Assembly (NCBI GenBank): GCA_032718475.1
Contig: JAUCBJ010000823.1
Span: 1 to 58,534 of the forward strand
Reading direction: 5' to 3'
Length of the DNA stretch: 58,534 nt
DNA from: Nemertoderma westbladi
Lineage: Eukaryota > Xenacoelomorpha > Nemertodermatida > Nemertodermatidae
The notes beneath the pieces are model-generated. The model was not told the origin of the DNA. It was given only the letters and a program-made list of their open reading frames with translations, and made no database searches. Positions 31,691 to 43,104 of the stretch are shown here, in pieces. Each line of letters begins with the position of its first letter. Position 1 is the stretch's first letter. The position numbers were made by a program, and so were the translations under genes.

Positions 31691-32068
31691 CGTGGCGGAA
31701 TTTCATGTATCATACTGGCTGGTTGGTTGGTTTGTTGGTTTGGCGACAGCAGTCGAGGAGTTGGCAATCGATATAATATAATATATAATATCGAGGGAGG
31801 GTATATGCGTGATGCGTGTAGATGGCCACGTCGTTGTTGTCGTCACCATATACAGTATACAGTGGTGGTGGTAGCGTGGCGAAAAGGGGAATAACATTAG
31901 GGTTAGTCAGTCAGTCGAGTAAGGCTACGCTACGATTGGTTGATCGCAACTGCCGATGGTGACATATGGCATGCAACGGAATTTGGCATTTTTAATAGCC
32001 CTCCGAATGGAATGCCCGTAGCCCAAGCTAGGGAGGACTATGGTGAGGACACTTCTTCTCCTACTACT
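31691..32068 (-). repeat. Polinton right terminal inverted repeat
   Basis: 378 bp, the inverted partner of 12065-12493. It ends at CTACTACT|ATCATC. It is the more compact of the two arms, lacking the two extra blocks of the left arm. Confidence 0.95.
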
Positions 32069-32803
32069 ATCATCTGCCTTTGTCAAACATACTCTTTACA
32101 ATATATTCGCTGAATATGGAATCCCATCTACCCTACAAATCTATCCTACAATACGAAATCTGTCCTCTCATGAAATGGAGGAATTCACACACAATTGGGG
32201 AATCGAGTGGGTACCTAGTTCACCCAACTTCTCCAGATCAAATGGACAAGTGGAAGCAACTGTCAAACATTTGAAATACCTCGTAGAGAAATATAATGGC
32301 CACATGCAGACAGAAGAATTCTCCAAGGCAATGCTAGAACTTTGTATGCAACCATCAATCGCCACAGAGATGGCAGCATCCATGCTCATGTTTGGATGCC
32401 CATTGCAGACCACCATACCAGTACAGCCATCTGCACTGTTACCAATCTCCACGTCTCAACGTGAGGATAGTGCCAACAAGAAGGCACTATGGATAAACAA
32501 AAGACAAACTTTGACCAATGAACCAAAACTGCAAAACCATTACAGCGCTTAACATATGTTACACTTTTCAATCCTACAACAAATAGGTGGGATAACAGCG
32601 GCATAGTTGAACGCATTCTTCCCAATCATCGTTACCGTATTGCTGTATCGCGATCAAAATCATATTACCTTAACAGAACACTTACGAGAAATCACTCCTA
32701 CTGCCTCTGGAAGGAAAGATACCATCTTAGCCCTCCATGACTATGTTGCTGCCAAACCCCATCCTGTGACACGAAATAGACTCCGTTTTAATAATTATGA
32801 GTG
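32069..32803 (+). pseudogene. Ty3/gypsy integrase, C-terminal half
   Basis: This continues the core interrupted at 12064: NIFAEYGIPSTLQ, then LSSHEMEEF, NWGIEWVPSSPNFSRSNGQVE (with the catalytic Glu) and the downstream FGCPLQTTIPVQPSALLP. The segment where other elements have the second catalytic Asp (a DNGPQF-like motif) reads YPTIRN, so the Asp is lost. A stop at about 32550 and a frame change before NHITLTEHLREITPTASGR (to 32803) show further decay. The gypsy copy was probably already dead, or has died since, as the landing site. Confidence 0.8.
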
Positions 32804-33934
32804 AATTGAATCTAATTATGACTCATATTTAACTGCGCTCCATATTGGTCTTAAATAAAGGAAGGACATGTATGGATATGTATAATGACGATAATATAGA
32901 AAACTATATAAGTACATGGTGGCAGTTATTTGAATATGTTTGTAAGATGTTTTGTAGGTGGTGGGCAATTTAAATCAGTTTAAGATTATAAAAATTATTA
33001 ATAATCTGTTCTGTGCTCTGCGGTACCAGAACCAGGTACTAGGTTTGTTTTACCCATTCCCATTGCTAATAATTATTTCTAAGATTTAATATATTAAACA
33101 TCTATCTACAGTAACCCGATACCAAAACAGACACTAGAGGGCATAAGTCTATAAACTCTATAGTTCTATAAAATAATGCTGACACCTTTAGATTAGTTAG
33201 ACTATGTACTAGCTAGTAAAAAAAACATTAAAGCTACCATAAAAAAGCATATCTACTAATGTTCTAGAACACTTATAAATAACAAAAATAAAAAAAAATT
33301 ACCCTATTTTTTAAATTTCAAAAATGGTCACGCAAGCTATACACTAGTGCTTAAAAACCAACAATAATTTTTAAAATAATTCTTTATTTTAGCATACAGT
33401 AATGCATCTCAATTTCCTTTCCTTACTGATTTTAATTTCGCATTTTTACGAAAGCTTTGTACTACTTGATTATTGGGCAAATCCACTCAGGCTGATAAGA
33501 AACTGACATAAGGAAATCATAATGGAGTGAATTTGAAATCCGTTAAGGTAGGCTAGTCTCTCCAAAATCAGCACAAAATTAAGTGTTAAATTAAGTGTTA
33601 TATGGTTCTGGCTATCTATAGAATCCTGGCTATCGGACCAACACTAAAATAATATCTAGGTATTATTATTCTATGGTGAAATCGTTGTCAGGTGTACGCG
33701 TGTCGACACCAAATGAACTCTGCTTACTAGAAATTGGTTTACCTTATATAGATTATTACATTTGTTGAGCTAGGAAAAGGTTCACTGGTATTTACCCTTC
33801 CGTAGGATATTTGATATGTGTAAAGAAAATAATACCAGTGGTTACTTAATGCTAAAAGAAGCGATAGATTTTAATTAAAAACTAGATCCCCTGATTAACG
33901 TAATAAACAAAACAGTATAAAAAATATATCTAAT
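32804..33934. other. non-coding, AT-rich
   Basis: No gene is seen. A TATATAAGTACATGGTGGCAG segment near 32905 could be a retrotransposon leader. At 33205-33310 lies a partial copy of the CTAGCTAG palindromic repeat family. Confidence 0.4.
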
Positions 33935-34475
33935 AGTGCGACTAAATTTGAAACATAAAACTGTTATTAATCCAAACTTGAAACCGCATCCTCTATATTT
34001 TCATACATCGACTTACGTACCGGATTATATAAGGCTTAACTTTACCAGGGTTCGCCTTATGTCCCATTGCTTAGGTGTGGAGACTGGTCGTTGGTCACCC
34101 ATACCCCGGAAGCAGCGGGTCTGCCCGTGTGATGGTCTGTCTGTACAGACTGAGTCACATGTATTGCTTGACTGTCCCACCTCACAGCACCTTCGCAACA
34201 ACGAAGCAAATTCCGGTCTTATGTTTTCTTTGTTAAGCGATTTGTTTGACCCTAATGAGGTAATGTATTTTCGATTGTGTAATTATATTAGTGTTGTTCT
34301 AGAATTATACAAATAATGATTATTTTCTGGACAATGTCTGAACCAGATATTGAGTTAAATAGTGCTTTGTGTCCGATGTTAGATTGTTATATGATTATAT
34401 ACAATATTGATATAATGTGGTGTTATATACTGTTAGATATTGTCAATAAATAAATAAATAAATAAATAAACAAAA
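33935..34475 (+). mobile_element. LINE 3' end (ORF2 C-terminal zinc finger)
   Basis: The frame to 34316 encodes RLMSHCLGVETGRW, then PRKQRVCPCDGL, QTESHVLLDCP, the C-x-C...H-x4-C finger at the end of many LINE ORF2 proteins. It stops after LELYK. A 3' untranslated tail ends in (AATA)n at 34445-34470. The 5' side is truncated. Its family differs from LINE-A. Confidence 0.75.
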
Positions 34476-35640
34476 AGCGAGATTTAATGATAAACTGTTA
34501 TAATATCATCAATATTTTTGATCATTAATATACTCGGCAACAGTTTAAACCTGAAATATCAATGTTTTCACAAATTTATTTTATAATTTCAAAAAAATAC
34601 TATATATTTTTCATACAATACATCATACAATACTGGTACTAAATACATTTTAAATACGTACTGTTATTAGTACTAGCTAGTAAATAATTGAGTAGCTTCA
34701 TAAAAATACTAATAAATAATGTTAACAAAGAAAGTAAAATTTTTTATTTTCAAAAAATACTAGCTAGTAAAAAAAACACTAGCTACCATAAAAAATACCT
34801 ATTAAGGTTCTAGAACATTCACCAATATCAAAAAATCAATAAAAAACACAAATGTGACAGGTAAAAAAAATTGTAGGGGTGTCGACATGACGAAATGTAG
34901 TAGCACCTTTTTTTACCTGTCACTTTTTGTGTTTTTTAATGATTTTTTGATATCGGTGAATGTTCTAGAACATTAGTAGATATATTTTTTTTGGTAACTA
35001 GTGTTTTTTGAAAACAAAAAATGTTACTTTTTTTGTTAACATTAAAGTATATTCTTAGTTACATAGTATAGTTACAGTACACATAGTACCGGTACTATTA
35101 GTTATATATCTCAAACACGTTGGGCTCATAAAGACCTTGTCTTGTAATGTTCTGGTGTGATAATTTAATTTTAGTTTAATAAAATACTATCTACCTATGC
35201 TTTCTCTTCGTAAACGTAAACAACAATTCTAGAAAACAAATGTAAAAAGCCTTTGTAACAATGAGTTTAAATGCAAATCATGTTATTTCATATATTCTGT
35301 AACTAATTATAATTCATTAATAATGGATGAAACATTATAACTAAAACAAAATAAAAATACTAGCTACCATAATAAAATACCATTGAAAGTCGTAAAAAAG
35401 AGATAAAAAAAAATTGGTTAATAAATAGCAATAACAAAAACCAACAATAAAAATAACAAATACCGTATTTTTAAAATTAAAAAAAATACTAGCTAGTAAA
35501 AAAAAACACTAGCTACCATAAAAAAATATATCAACTAATGTTCTAGAACATTCATCAATATCAAAAAAACACTAAAAACACACAAAAAGTGACAGGTAAA
35601 AAAAATAGCCGGGGGTGTCGACATGACGAAGTAGTACCAT
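34476..35640. repeat. CTAGCTAG palindromic repeat family
   Basis: One long palindrome has arms at about 34765-34872 and 34903-35010 around GTGTCGACATGACGAA. A direct half copy lies at about 35485-35620, with smaller pieces near 35360 and 33205. Shared words are TACTAGCTAGTAAAAAAAA, CACTAGCTACCATAAAAAA, GTTCTAGAACATT and GTGACAGGTAAAAAA. No coding capacity. Confidence 0.75.
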
Positions 35641-35699
35641 CTGTTGTCTCCACATGTCTGTCAGTTATTCGGAGAATTTAGTCTGGCAGCCACAATGGT

Positions 35700-38600
35700 T
35701 TACTGAAATTTTTTGGAAGGATTACATTTATTTTATGTGTTGAGTTCTATTGGTCCCACTTATTGAGGAAATGGCGATTATAACATTTTTGACTTTGGGC
35801 ATTTTGAAATAACGACCTAGTGGTAGATTGGACTCACTTATCTCAACACTACTCGTGGATCACTTGCACATTCTGAAGGTGGAAATTGTGTTAACACGTC
35901 CACATGGCTTGATGCAATCTTATGTAGTCGGATATGGAATTGTGAAAGAGTTTGGATAGAGCCTTGTAAGACTAATACTGCACTTTGGATACTATCTTTA
36001 CTTCCTAAACCATCATCTACATAGAAACTGTCTCTAATATACTGTACTACCTATTGAGATGGGATAGGGTCACTTATTTCCAAGGTATGACGTAGACTGG
36101 TAGTTGCTATGCAAGGACTAGGGCTATTTCCAAATAAATGCACCTTGCTTCGGTAAGCAACTAGTGGTTTCGTTGCATCATTTCCATCAAACCAATAAAA
36201 CCATAAGAAATCGCGGTGGTCTGGATCCACATGGAAACAATAGAACATTGCTTCCACATCAGCGCTGAATCCCACAGCTCCTTCTCGAAATCTTATCAAT
36301 ACATCTCTCAGACGATTATTCTCATCGGGACCTTGTATCAGTTGCTCATTAAGACTAGTTCCATAATACTTTGCGGGTATGCGAATATGAGTCGCACACT
36401 GGTCTTACGCTCTTCAGACACAGGAAATAAGGGTATGTACCACACTTTTCCAGGTGAACCTTTGAGTTCATTGTAGGGAACTCTTTCGAACTTATTAGTA
36501 TTAAAATACTTCCCCATTGAGGTAAAGCTCTTATCCAATTTCACTGGGTTCATTTTCAACTTATTAGCTAAGTTTGATGTTCTTTTATAAACAGCATTAG
36601 AGTTATCTGGAAAGATCGGGTTTTCCTTATAGAATGGAAGAGGGACTTGGATCCAGCCATCACCATTTATCTTAATATTTTTGGTATTTATTATCCTTTT
36701 CTCAAATACAAGATCATCCTGTGATTTCCCAGGTAATTAATCATCAGGGAGGTTTAAGAAAGGGTTGTTTTTAATCATGCTCACTGACTCAGGAAGAGAA
36801 TGGTATCTACACTTTCTAAAGGTTGGCACACTCTCCAGGTCGTTATCTGAACATATATGCAGTGTGGTAGATGTGGATGATTTGTGGTTTGAATAGGGAC
36901 ATGTTTGGCCAACAATTCCCCACCCTAAAGGTGTCTTATGAAGAATTGGTGGTATATTACCATAGGTTTTTGTGGGAAGTAATTCACTACAATCACGACC
37001 AAGGAGAATGAGTGTTTCAGCTAAATCATCTCTTACTGGAAACCTACTTGCATAGTTTTGGATATGTGGGAGACTTTTTATTATTTCAGGAGTAGCAAAA
37101 TCATTTCTTGCTTCAGGTATCCCCGCATTTGTATACTCTGGTGGAAGATATAAGCTTCTAGATTTGGTAACCCCTTTAATTTCTAGACCTTCAACTATCA
37201 TACCTGAAACCTGGAACTGTGACTGTGTTAAAGTTGAAATCGTGTAATCATATGTTGGAGCTTTGATACCAAAGAATTCGGTAACCTTTGGATCTATATA
37301 AGATGAGTTAGATTGTACGTCAAGGATGGCATAGACTCTCAATTTCTTGTCTGAATGATCTGGAGCTATGAGATCCACCAAAAAGATTTTGCTGCAACTC
37401 TGATTTTCTTTTCCACATTGTGCAATACAGTGAGTTTGTTTGTCATTTGTCTTATTAACATTTGGTGGTCTCAGCTGTTTGTTCTGAGCCTTAGATATAG
37501 GTTGATTGGAGTTTACATAAATGTGCATGACTGATACATGGTATGTCTTTTTACAGATTGAGCAGAATGTTTCTTCTCTGCATCTACTCTGGAAATGTTC
37601 GCTGAGGCACTTGTAACAAAGACGGTTTTGATGAATAAACTGGTGTTTCTCTTCTATCTTTAGGGTGCCAAAGTCATGACACTCTTGGAGTGGATGACCT
37701 CTTCGATTGTGGAATATACACATAGGTTTTTCTGATTCCTTGTCAGTACGTTTCCGAGTCTTATCAATCTCAGTTTTTAAAGTTGTACAGCTGGCTCCTC
37801 GAGAGTAGCCAGTCGACCTACCATAGTACCCAGTCGATTCCATGTTGAATCTAGGTTGGCTACCAGAACCAGGTCTGTAATTCCCTTGGGTCTTCTCTCT
37901 GGGAATTGTAGGACTATAAGAAGCATTAACTGTTGTTACTCTTTGAAAGTGTGGGTTGCACTTGTTATGGGCATACCCTTTCAGGAATTGGCAAACGAAT
38001 GAGAATGGGGGATGTGATCCATATGTCGCCTCATAATCACCTCCTTTATTTATCCACTTATCATCTAGCCAACGATGTAACTTAGCACGAAGTGATTCAA
38101 TTCCGGTAGAAAAGTTTAGGTCGAATATCTCAGGAATTTTCTGTATGTTCAATTAGGTCGAATAGCTCAGGAATTTTCTGTATGTTCAATTGAGTACCTT
38201 ACACAGATCACTGAAGTCTCGGAGACATTTAGGATCATCACCAGCTTGAATTGCTTTGAAATTTGAAATTTGTGATCTTAGGGATTTTGCTACTATTGCT
38301 CCAGTACCAAATCGAAGCATGAGTTCCCCTCAAATTTCTAACAGCTTGTAGCTTGGGCGTCAGCTCCGCTTGAATTCATAAATGTTTCAATTAGATCTAA
38401 GGGCTCCCCTTTTGTATTTGCTTTCAATAGCTGAAATTTGTCCAGACAACATAACAACAACGGAGACAACATAACATCTTTAATTTTGTTGTCTATTAGT
38501 TTAGCCCATGACCAAAATTTATGTGGTTCCCCTCTAAAAGGATCAGGGGATTTTTCCAAAAGTTCCTTTCAAATTAAATATTGGGCAGCTGCATCAGGAG

Positions 38601-39026
38601 CTACTGTTAAAGGATTTTGCTGCAATAAGGATGGGTTCCCTTGGAAGGAATGAGCCTCAGGGTTCAAGGGCATTGTTTTACTTACTGGGTAAGGTAGTGA
38701 GGTTTCTGTATACATATAAGGTTGATCTTTATTATTTTGACCAAAGAATGAAAACTCTACACCAACACCTCTGAAATACTATTGCTTCTCCCTGCTATAC
38801 ACGCTGATGGGAGCCCAGTATATGTAAGACCAGTAAGTTGTTTCGGGGGAGGCACTCCTGGGTTTGGGTTAGGCACTCTTGGGGCAGGATGGGTCATTCG
38901 AGACATACCAAAATATTGTGAATCTAATATGAGTACATTAGCATCACTAGTTTCAGGTTTAGGTGTGATGCCTAGATTACCGACTGGTATACTTTCTGTC
39001 CAAGACATTAAGGGTGCTGAAGGATG
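35700..39026 (-). mobile_element. BEL/Pao LTR retrotransposon remnant (gag, protease, RT)
   Basis: Read from high to low coordinates: Gag pieces (39008-38757, Pro-rich; 38559-38338) with a 39-bp direct duplication at about 38117-38190. Then a 471-codon frame (38152-36737) has Cys/His zinc fingers (CIFHNRRGHPLQEC, LCYKCLSEHFQSRC, FCSICKKTYHVS) and an aspartic-protease-like segment AILDVQSNSSYIDP, where the usual active Asp-Ser/Gly context is altered. RT pieces follow: PGKVWYIPLFPV, LIRFREGAVGFSADVEAMF, FLWFYW, HLFGNSPSP and finally FYVDDGLGS near 36000-36020, the YVDD box. Frames shift and stop between pieces. No LTRs were recognised. Family BEL/Pao is inferred from the domain order. Confidence 0.8.
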
Positions 39027-40765
39027 TTGAGTTTGTGGGGCGAGCCACGAAGTTGGCGGAGCCTTAGCGAATTGACACTGTAAGGGGGTGGGTCAATTTA
39101 TGCAAATAGTTGTCGTCGTCGTCGTCGTCGTTGTCGTTGTCGTTGTCGTCGTTACGATTTTGACATGCTAATAACTTTGTCGGATTTAAAGCTGCCAAGT
39201 TGAAAATTTGTAGGTATCAATATGAGCAAAAGTTGAGATTTTTGAGAGACTTTCAGACACCATCAGTGCAATGGTCTCCCGCTAGAGGGCCACATGTCTA
39301 AACATTAAATGCCCTCCCATTTCTTTGCTTTTAATCCGTTTAAGCTGAAACTTGGCAGATATGTATTAGACCATTAGCTGTGACTTTCAAAGGAGGCGAA
39401 TCCATCTGCAGTTCTCCAGTCTGCCGCTAGAGGGCCAAAGGTCTGAAAGTGAAATCGTTGTCGTCATTACGATTTTGACATGCTAATAACTTTGTCGGAT
39501 TTAAAGCTGCCAAGTTGAAAATTTGTAGGTATCAATATGAGCAAAAGTTGAGATTTTTGAGAGACTTTCAGACACCATCAGTGCAATGGTCTCCCGCTAG
39601 AGGGCCACATGTCTAAACATTAAATGCCCTCCCATTTCTTTGCTTTTAATCCGTTTAAGCTGAAACTTGGCAGATATGTATTAGACCATTAGCTGTGACT
39701 TTCAAAGGAGGCGAATCCATCTGCAGTTCTCCAGTCTGCCGCTAGAGGGCCAAAGGTCTGAAAGTGAAATTGTTGTCGTCATTACGATTTTGACATGCTA
39801 ATAACTTTGTCGGATTTAAAGCTGCCAAGTTGAAAATTTGTAGGTATAATATGAGCTAAAGTTGAGATTTTTGAGAGACTTTCAGACACCATCAGTGCAA
39901 TGGTCTCCCGCTAGAGGGCCACATGTCTAAACATTAAATGCCCTCCCATTTCTTTGCTTTTAATCCGTTTAAGCTGAAACTTGGCAGATATGTATTAGAC
40001 CATTAGCTGTGACATTCAAAGGAGGCGAATCCATCTGCAGTTCTCCAGTCTGCCGCTAGAGGGCCAAATGTCTGAAAGTGAAATCGTTGTCGTCGTTATG
40101 ATATTGACATGCTTATAACTTTGTCGAATTTAAAGCTGCCAAGTTGAAAATTTGTAGGCATCAATATGATCAAAAGTTGAGACGTTTGAGAGACTTTCAG
40201 ACACCATCAGAGCAATAGTCTCCTGCTAGAGGGCCACATGTCTAAACGTTAAATGTCCTCCCATTTCTTTGCTTTTAATCCATTTATGCTGAAATTTGGC
40301 AGATATGTACTAGACCATTAGCTGTGACTTTGAAAGAAGGAATTGAATTGAATTGAAGGCTAATCCGTGTGCAGTTCTTCAGTCTGCCGCTAGAGGGCGA
40401 AATGTTTGAAAGTGAAATCTTTCTCCCATCTCGTTATTTATGATCCGTTCAAGCTGAAACGTAGCAGATATGTAGTAGAAGTCGGCCTGAGTCTTTGTTG
40501 GGCAGTAAACGGTCTGGAGTCCTCCAGTCTGCCGCTAGAGGGCGAAATGTATAACTGTCCCCAATTCCTTGATATTAATTTATTTAAAGTGAATATTGGC
40601 ATATGTACAAATATATATATTGTCTGAATAGAAATGAAAGAGGTAAAAAGTGATTAGGCGAAATCTGCTTAAAATTTGCTAATACAGTAATACTTTCGAA
40701 TTAGTACTTAAATTAAATTTAAGTCACGTGCTGCGCGAAGGCCCCACTTCGTGTATTGCTATGTT
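39027..40765. mobile_element. terminal-repeat element with amplified 315-bp satellite interior
   Basis: The left end (GTGGGGCGAGCCACGAAGTTGGC..., GGGTGGGTCAATTTATGCAA, then (GTC)n) is the same as both ends of the compact copy at 48.34-48.85 kb. The right end (GGCCCCACTTCGTG near 40755) corresponds to its other tip. Between them the interior unit is tandemly repeated (see 39142-40550). It seems to sit inside BEL/Pao gag. No transposase. Confidence 0.75.
39142..40550. repeat. 315-bp tandem array with CTCF-like CCGCTAGAGGGC words
   Basis: The word TGACATGCTAATAACTTTGT starts units at 39161, 39476 and 39791 (315 bp each); a diverged fourth starts at 40105. Each unit is itself two related halves, each ending in a CCGCTAGAGGGC-type word preceded by CTC or CTG. 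At least eight such words occur between 39291 and 40545. Units two and three are almost identical, showing recent amplification. Confidence 0.92.
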
Positions 40766-41229
40766 TGGACTATATGGCAATGGTTTGCCAATGTCAAGTT
40801 TACATCGTGAAGGGCATTATTGGGTGTCAAGAGTGATGCCCCAACTGGTTGAGTAGTTGCATATGTGAATGCATGCTGGACAGGTGTACTTTGTGTAGGT
40901 CTAACAGATCTCACAATCACCAGCATCCAACAACTGCTTTACGTCCCCCATTCCTACTGGACTGCGTACATTCTTATTGTACGATATTAGGTTAAGGTTG
41001 TTTGTATAAGCCATTTTAAAAATATATATATAAAGATAACAAAAATTAAGAAATCAATCAAAATATTTAGTAAAATATACATTCAATTCAGGGATGGCAT
41101 AACGAAACAAATATTCCATGTTTACAGTTTCACTCCGTGCTTAACCCTTTATTATTCAAAGTTATCAGTGTCAGATAGACTCTGAAAACTGTTACTAGTC
41201 TCCACGGTCACAACCCTGCTGCTGTAAAT
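40766..41229. other. non-coding or decayed BEL/Pao gag
   Basis: On the minus strand, short frames such as HAFTYATTQPVGASLLTPNN are Pro/Thr-rich and could be the Gag part separated from 39.0 kb by the inserted satellite element. This is weak. Confidence 0.3.
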
Positions 41230-41236
41230 ATCGGTA

Positions 41237-41800
41237 TCAGACCCCTCGCCCACGGTACCGGTACCTTCGTCGACATACATAGTTGTATTTCCAGAGTACG
41301 TATAACCACTGAACCACGAGCTCCACCCGAAACGGTATCTCCGCAGACCCCGTATCTCCGCCAGACTCGCCAGAAATCATATCTCTGCGTGACCCGCCAG
41401 AAAATGTATCTTTGCCAGACCCACCAGAAACCGTATCTCTGCCAGACCCACCAGAAACCGCATCTCTGCCAGAGCCGAAGTCGGTAGGAACTCCGGAATT
41501 AGGATGATCCCGAGATCCATTGCGGTGACTGTACCCACCCTGCCCTGATTGAGTTCCGCCTAAACAACATACTCTGTGGTACAAATGGCCTGATACGGGC
41601 AAACGTAGGCCACACACTAGCGTCCAAGAGAATGGATTCGTCCTCTGGATCGTATATTAATCGAAACGACGCCGTTCTCGAACCTGGGCGAGACATCCGC
41701 TCACATCCGATATCAATCTTCAGGTTATCTTTAACATAAACCTTAATTGTATCCGTATCCGCGTCAGGCCCACACCCGGCCAAAAACAGCCTCGAGGGAG
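41237..41800 (-). pseudogene. LINE ORF1-like C-terminal fragment with internal minisatellite
   Basis: The frame 41783-41499 reads IKVYVKDNLKIDIGC, ERMSRPGSRTASFRL, LLDASVWPTFARIRPFV. I know this CE-S-R-SFR...WP--VR-RPF pattern from the end of ORF1 proteins of invertebrate LINEs. Downstream the frame changes, and 41380-41480 contains 27-bp repeats coding SGGSGRDT-like units. It may be the ORF1 partner of the ORF2 at 43.1-45.0 kb, which has the same orientation, but it lies downstream of that ORF2, so it would be a separate insertion. Confidence 0.5.
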
Positions 41801-42529
41801 GGCGTACCGTTGCAAACGCAATATTACCTGATGCCCATTATCACGTCATATTAATCACCTATTTATATAGCATAAATTAGTGTATTTTTATCGGCATATA
41901 GGTCACCCTAAGTTTTAAGTAATATTTAACTTCCTCAGAAGTTATATAATTTGCTTGGAATTAATCATTACCAACGATTTGAATACGATTCCAATATTTG
42001 TATTTAACCTAAAACTTCATTAGTATTGACAGCGATACATACAACCTCATGCATACTCAATAGAGATGCAATGTTATTTACATTTGCTATATAGCAGTGT
42101 TATTTAGTGTTGTATTTGTGACAAATTTATTTATCGCCAAAACTTTTGTACTTTGATGCTATAAATACTGTTTTATATATTTTTTTATTAGAAATCCTAT
42201 CCAAGAGGATGGTTACGCATATCTAATTTTAGTAAAGAGAGGGACCACATCAAAATACTGCGCTAGGGCGCCCTCAGTTTAGAATTAATAGCCTAGAGAT
42301 CTTGTAAAGTTTAAAGTGGCCCGGTAATCACAATATCATTTAACTAGTCTACTATTTATTGTTATATTTCAGTAACCTCAACCTCAGTTACAGTTAACCT
42401 CAGGCACCTCAAAAGGCTAATATAATTAATTAATAATGCTATTCACAAATTTGCTCAGTTATCGAGAGATATTCAAATAATAATAAGTACTTATATACGT
42501 ATATAGTAAGCTAAAGCCGGAAGCAATTG
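41801..42529. other. non-coding
   Basis: AT-rich, no gene or clear element. CTAGGGCGCCCTCAG near 42262 is a lone CTCF-like or palindromic word. Confidence 0.4.
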
Positions 42530-42735
42530 GAAGACTCCTATTTCGATAGCTGATACCCGAAGGTAGGGGTGGGTGCTACTCCCATTCAAGTTTTGTTCCC
42601 TGTTACTTAACTGGTACTCATTTTATCTGACACCATTGGATGAAAGGCTGCATGTACCCCGGGAGGAGGCGAACCCTTAACCGATTGCTGGCCCGTCTCT
42701 AAACCAACTGAGCTAACCTGCCGTTCAGTGTATAA
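42530..42735 (-). mobile_element. tRNA-derived SINE
   Basis: On the minus strand from about 42730: a box A-like TTAGCTCAGTTGG, 37 bp later a box B-like GGGTTCGCCTCC, then a tRNA-unrelated body with CTACCTTCGGGTATCAGCTA. The A/B spacing and order fit an RNA polymerase III promoter. The acceptor stem does not pair well, so this is a SINE head and not a functional tRNA. Confidence 0.6.
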
Positions 42736-42955
42736 GTAGTAACTCCCGGTTACTCGGGAAGTTCTGTATCTTGTATATATATACTGTATGTGTTGTGTAT
42801 TTTGTGTGTTATGTATTCATAACATCATTGTTGTTCATAATATTGGTCAATATAATATAGATATCATTATGGTTAAATGAGTGGGTTAACAATTCTGTCA
42901 GCAGTAATAAAAAAAATGTAAATTACTGTAAATGTGTTTTATTCCAAAATTGTAA

Positions 42956-43104
42956 CATTACTCAACGCCGTTAGTATTAACTGAGAGTTGTTATTTAGCA
43001 CTTTACAACTTTAGAGGACATTACAGCATTGTATTGGCCTGTACATTTAGTATTGTATTTGGTGTTATTGTTTATGTGGTAACCATAACGGCGTTAAGTA
43101 ATTA
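42956..43104. mobile_element. miniature inverted-repeat element
   Basis: ATTACTCAACGCCGTTA at 42957 and its inverted partner TAACGGCGTTAAGTAAT at about 43086-43103 enclose 150 bp. A third copy of this end (ACTTAACGCCGTCATGG) stands at 45135. Confidence 0.6.

Larger units (their letters stand above)
12065..32068. mobile_element. Polinton/Maverick element, complete, 20,004 bp
   Basis: The element begins AGTAGTAGG and ends with its exact reverse complement CCTACTACT. Both sides carry the 6-bp direct repeat ATCATC (12059-12064 and 32069-32074), the target-duplication length known for Polintons. Joining the flanks across one copy of the repeat gives a continuous Ty3/gypsy integrase region, so the empty site is readable. 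Inside are the hallmark genes: protein-primed polymerase B, retrovirus-type integrase, packaging ATPase, adenain-like protease, and major and minor capsid proteins. Genes run inward from both ends and converge on a 4-kb non-coding centre. At least five genes are broken: stops or frameshifts in a penton-like gene, the core-like gene, the protease, polB and the right-end gene. Confidence 0.97.

Noticed and set aside
32607-32804. Independent small gene
   Set aside because: It is the end of the decayed Ty3/gypsy pol region in a shifted frame.
42650-42730. Functional tRNA gene
   Set aside because: A and B boxes are present, but the acceptor stem and anticodon arm do not fold convincingly and a SINE body follows.
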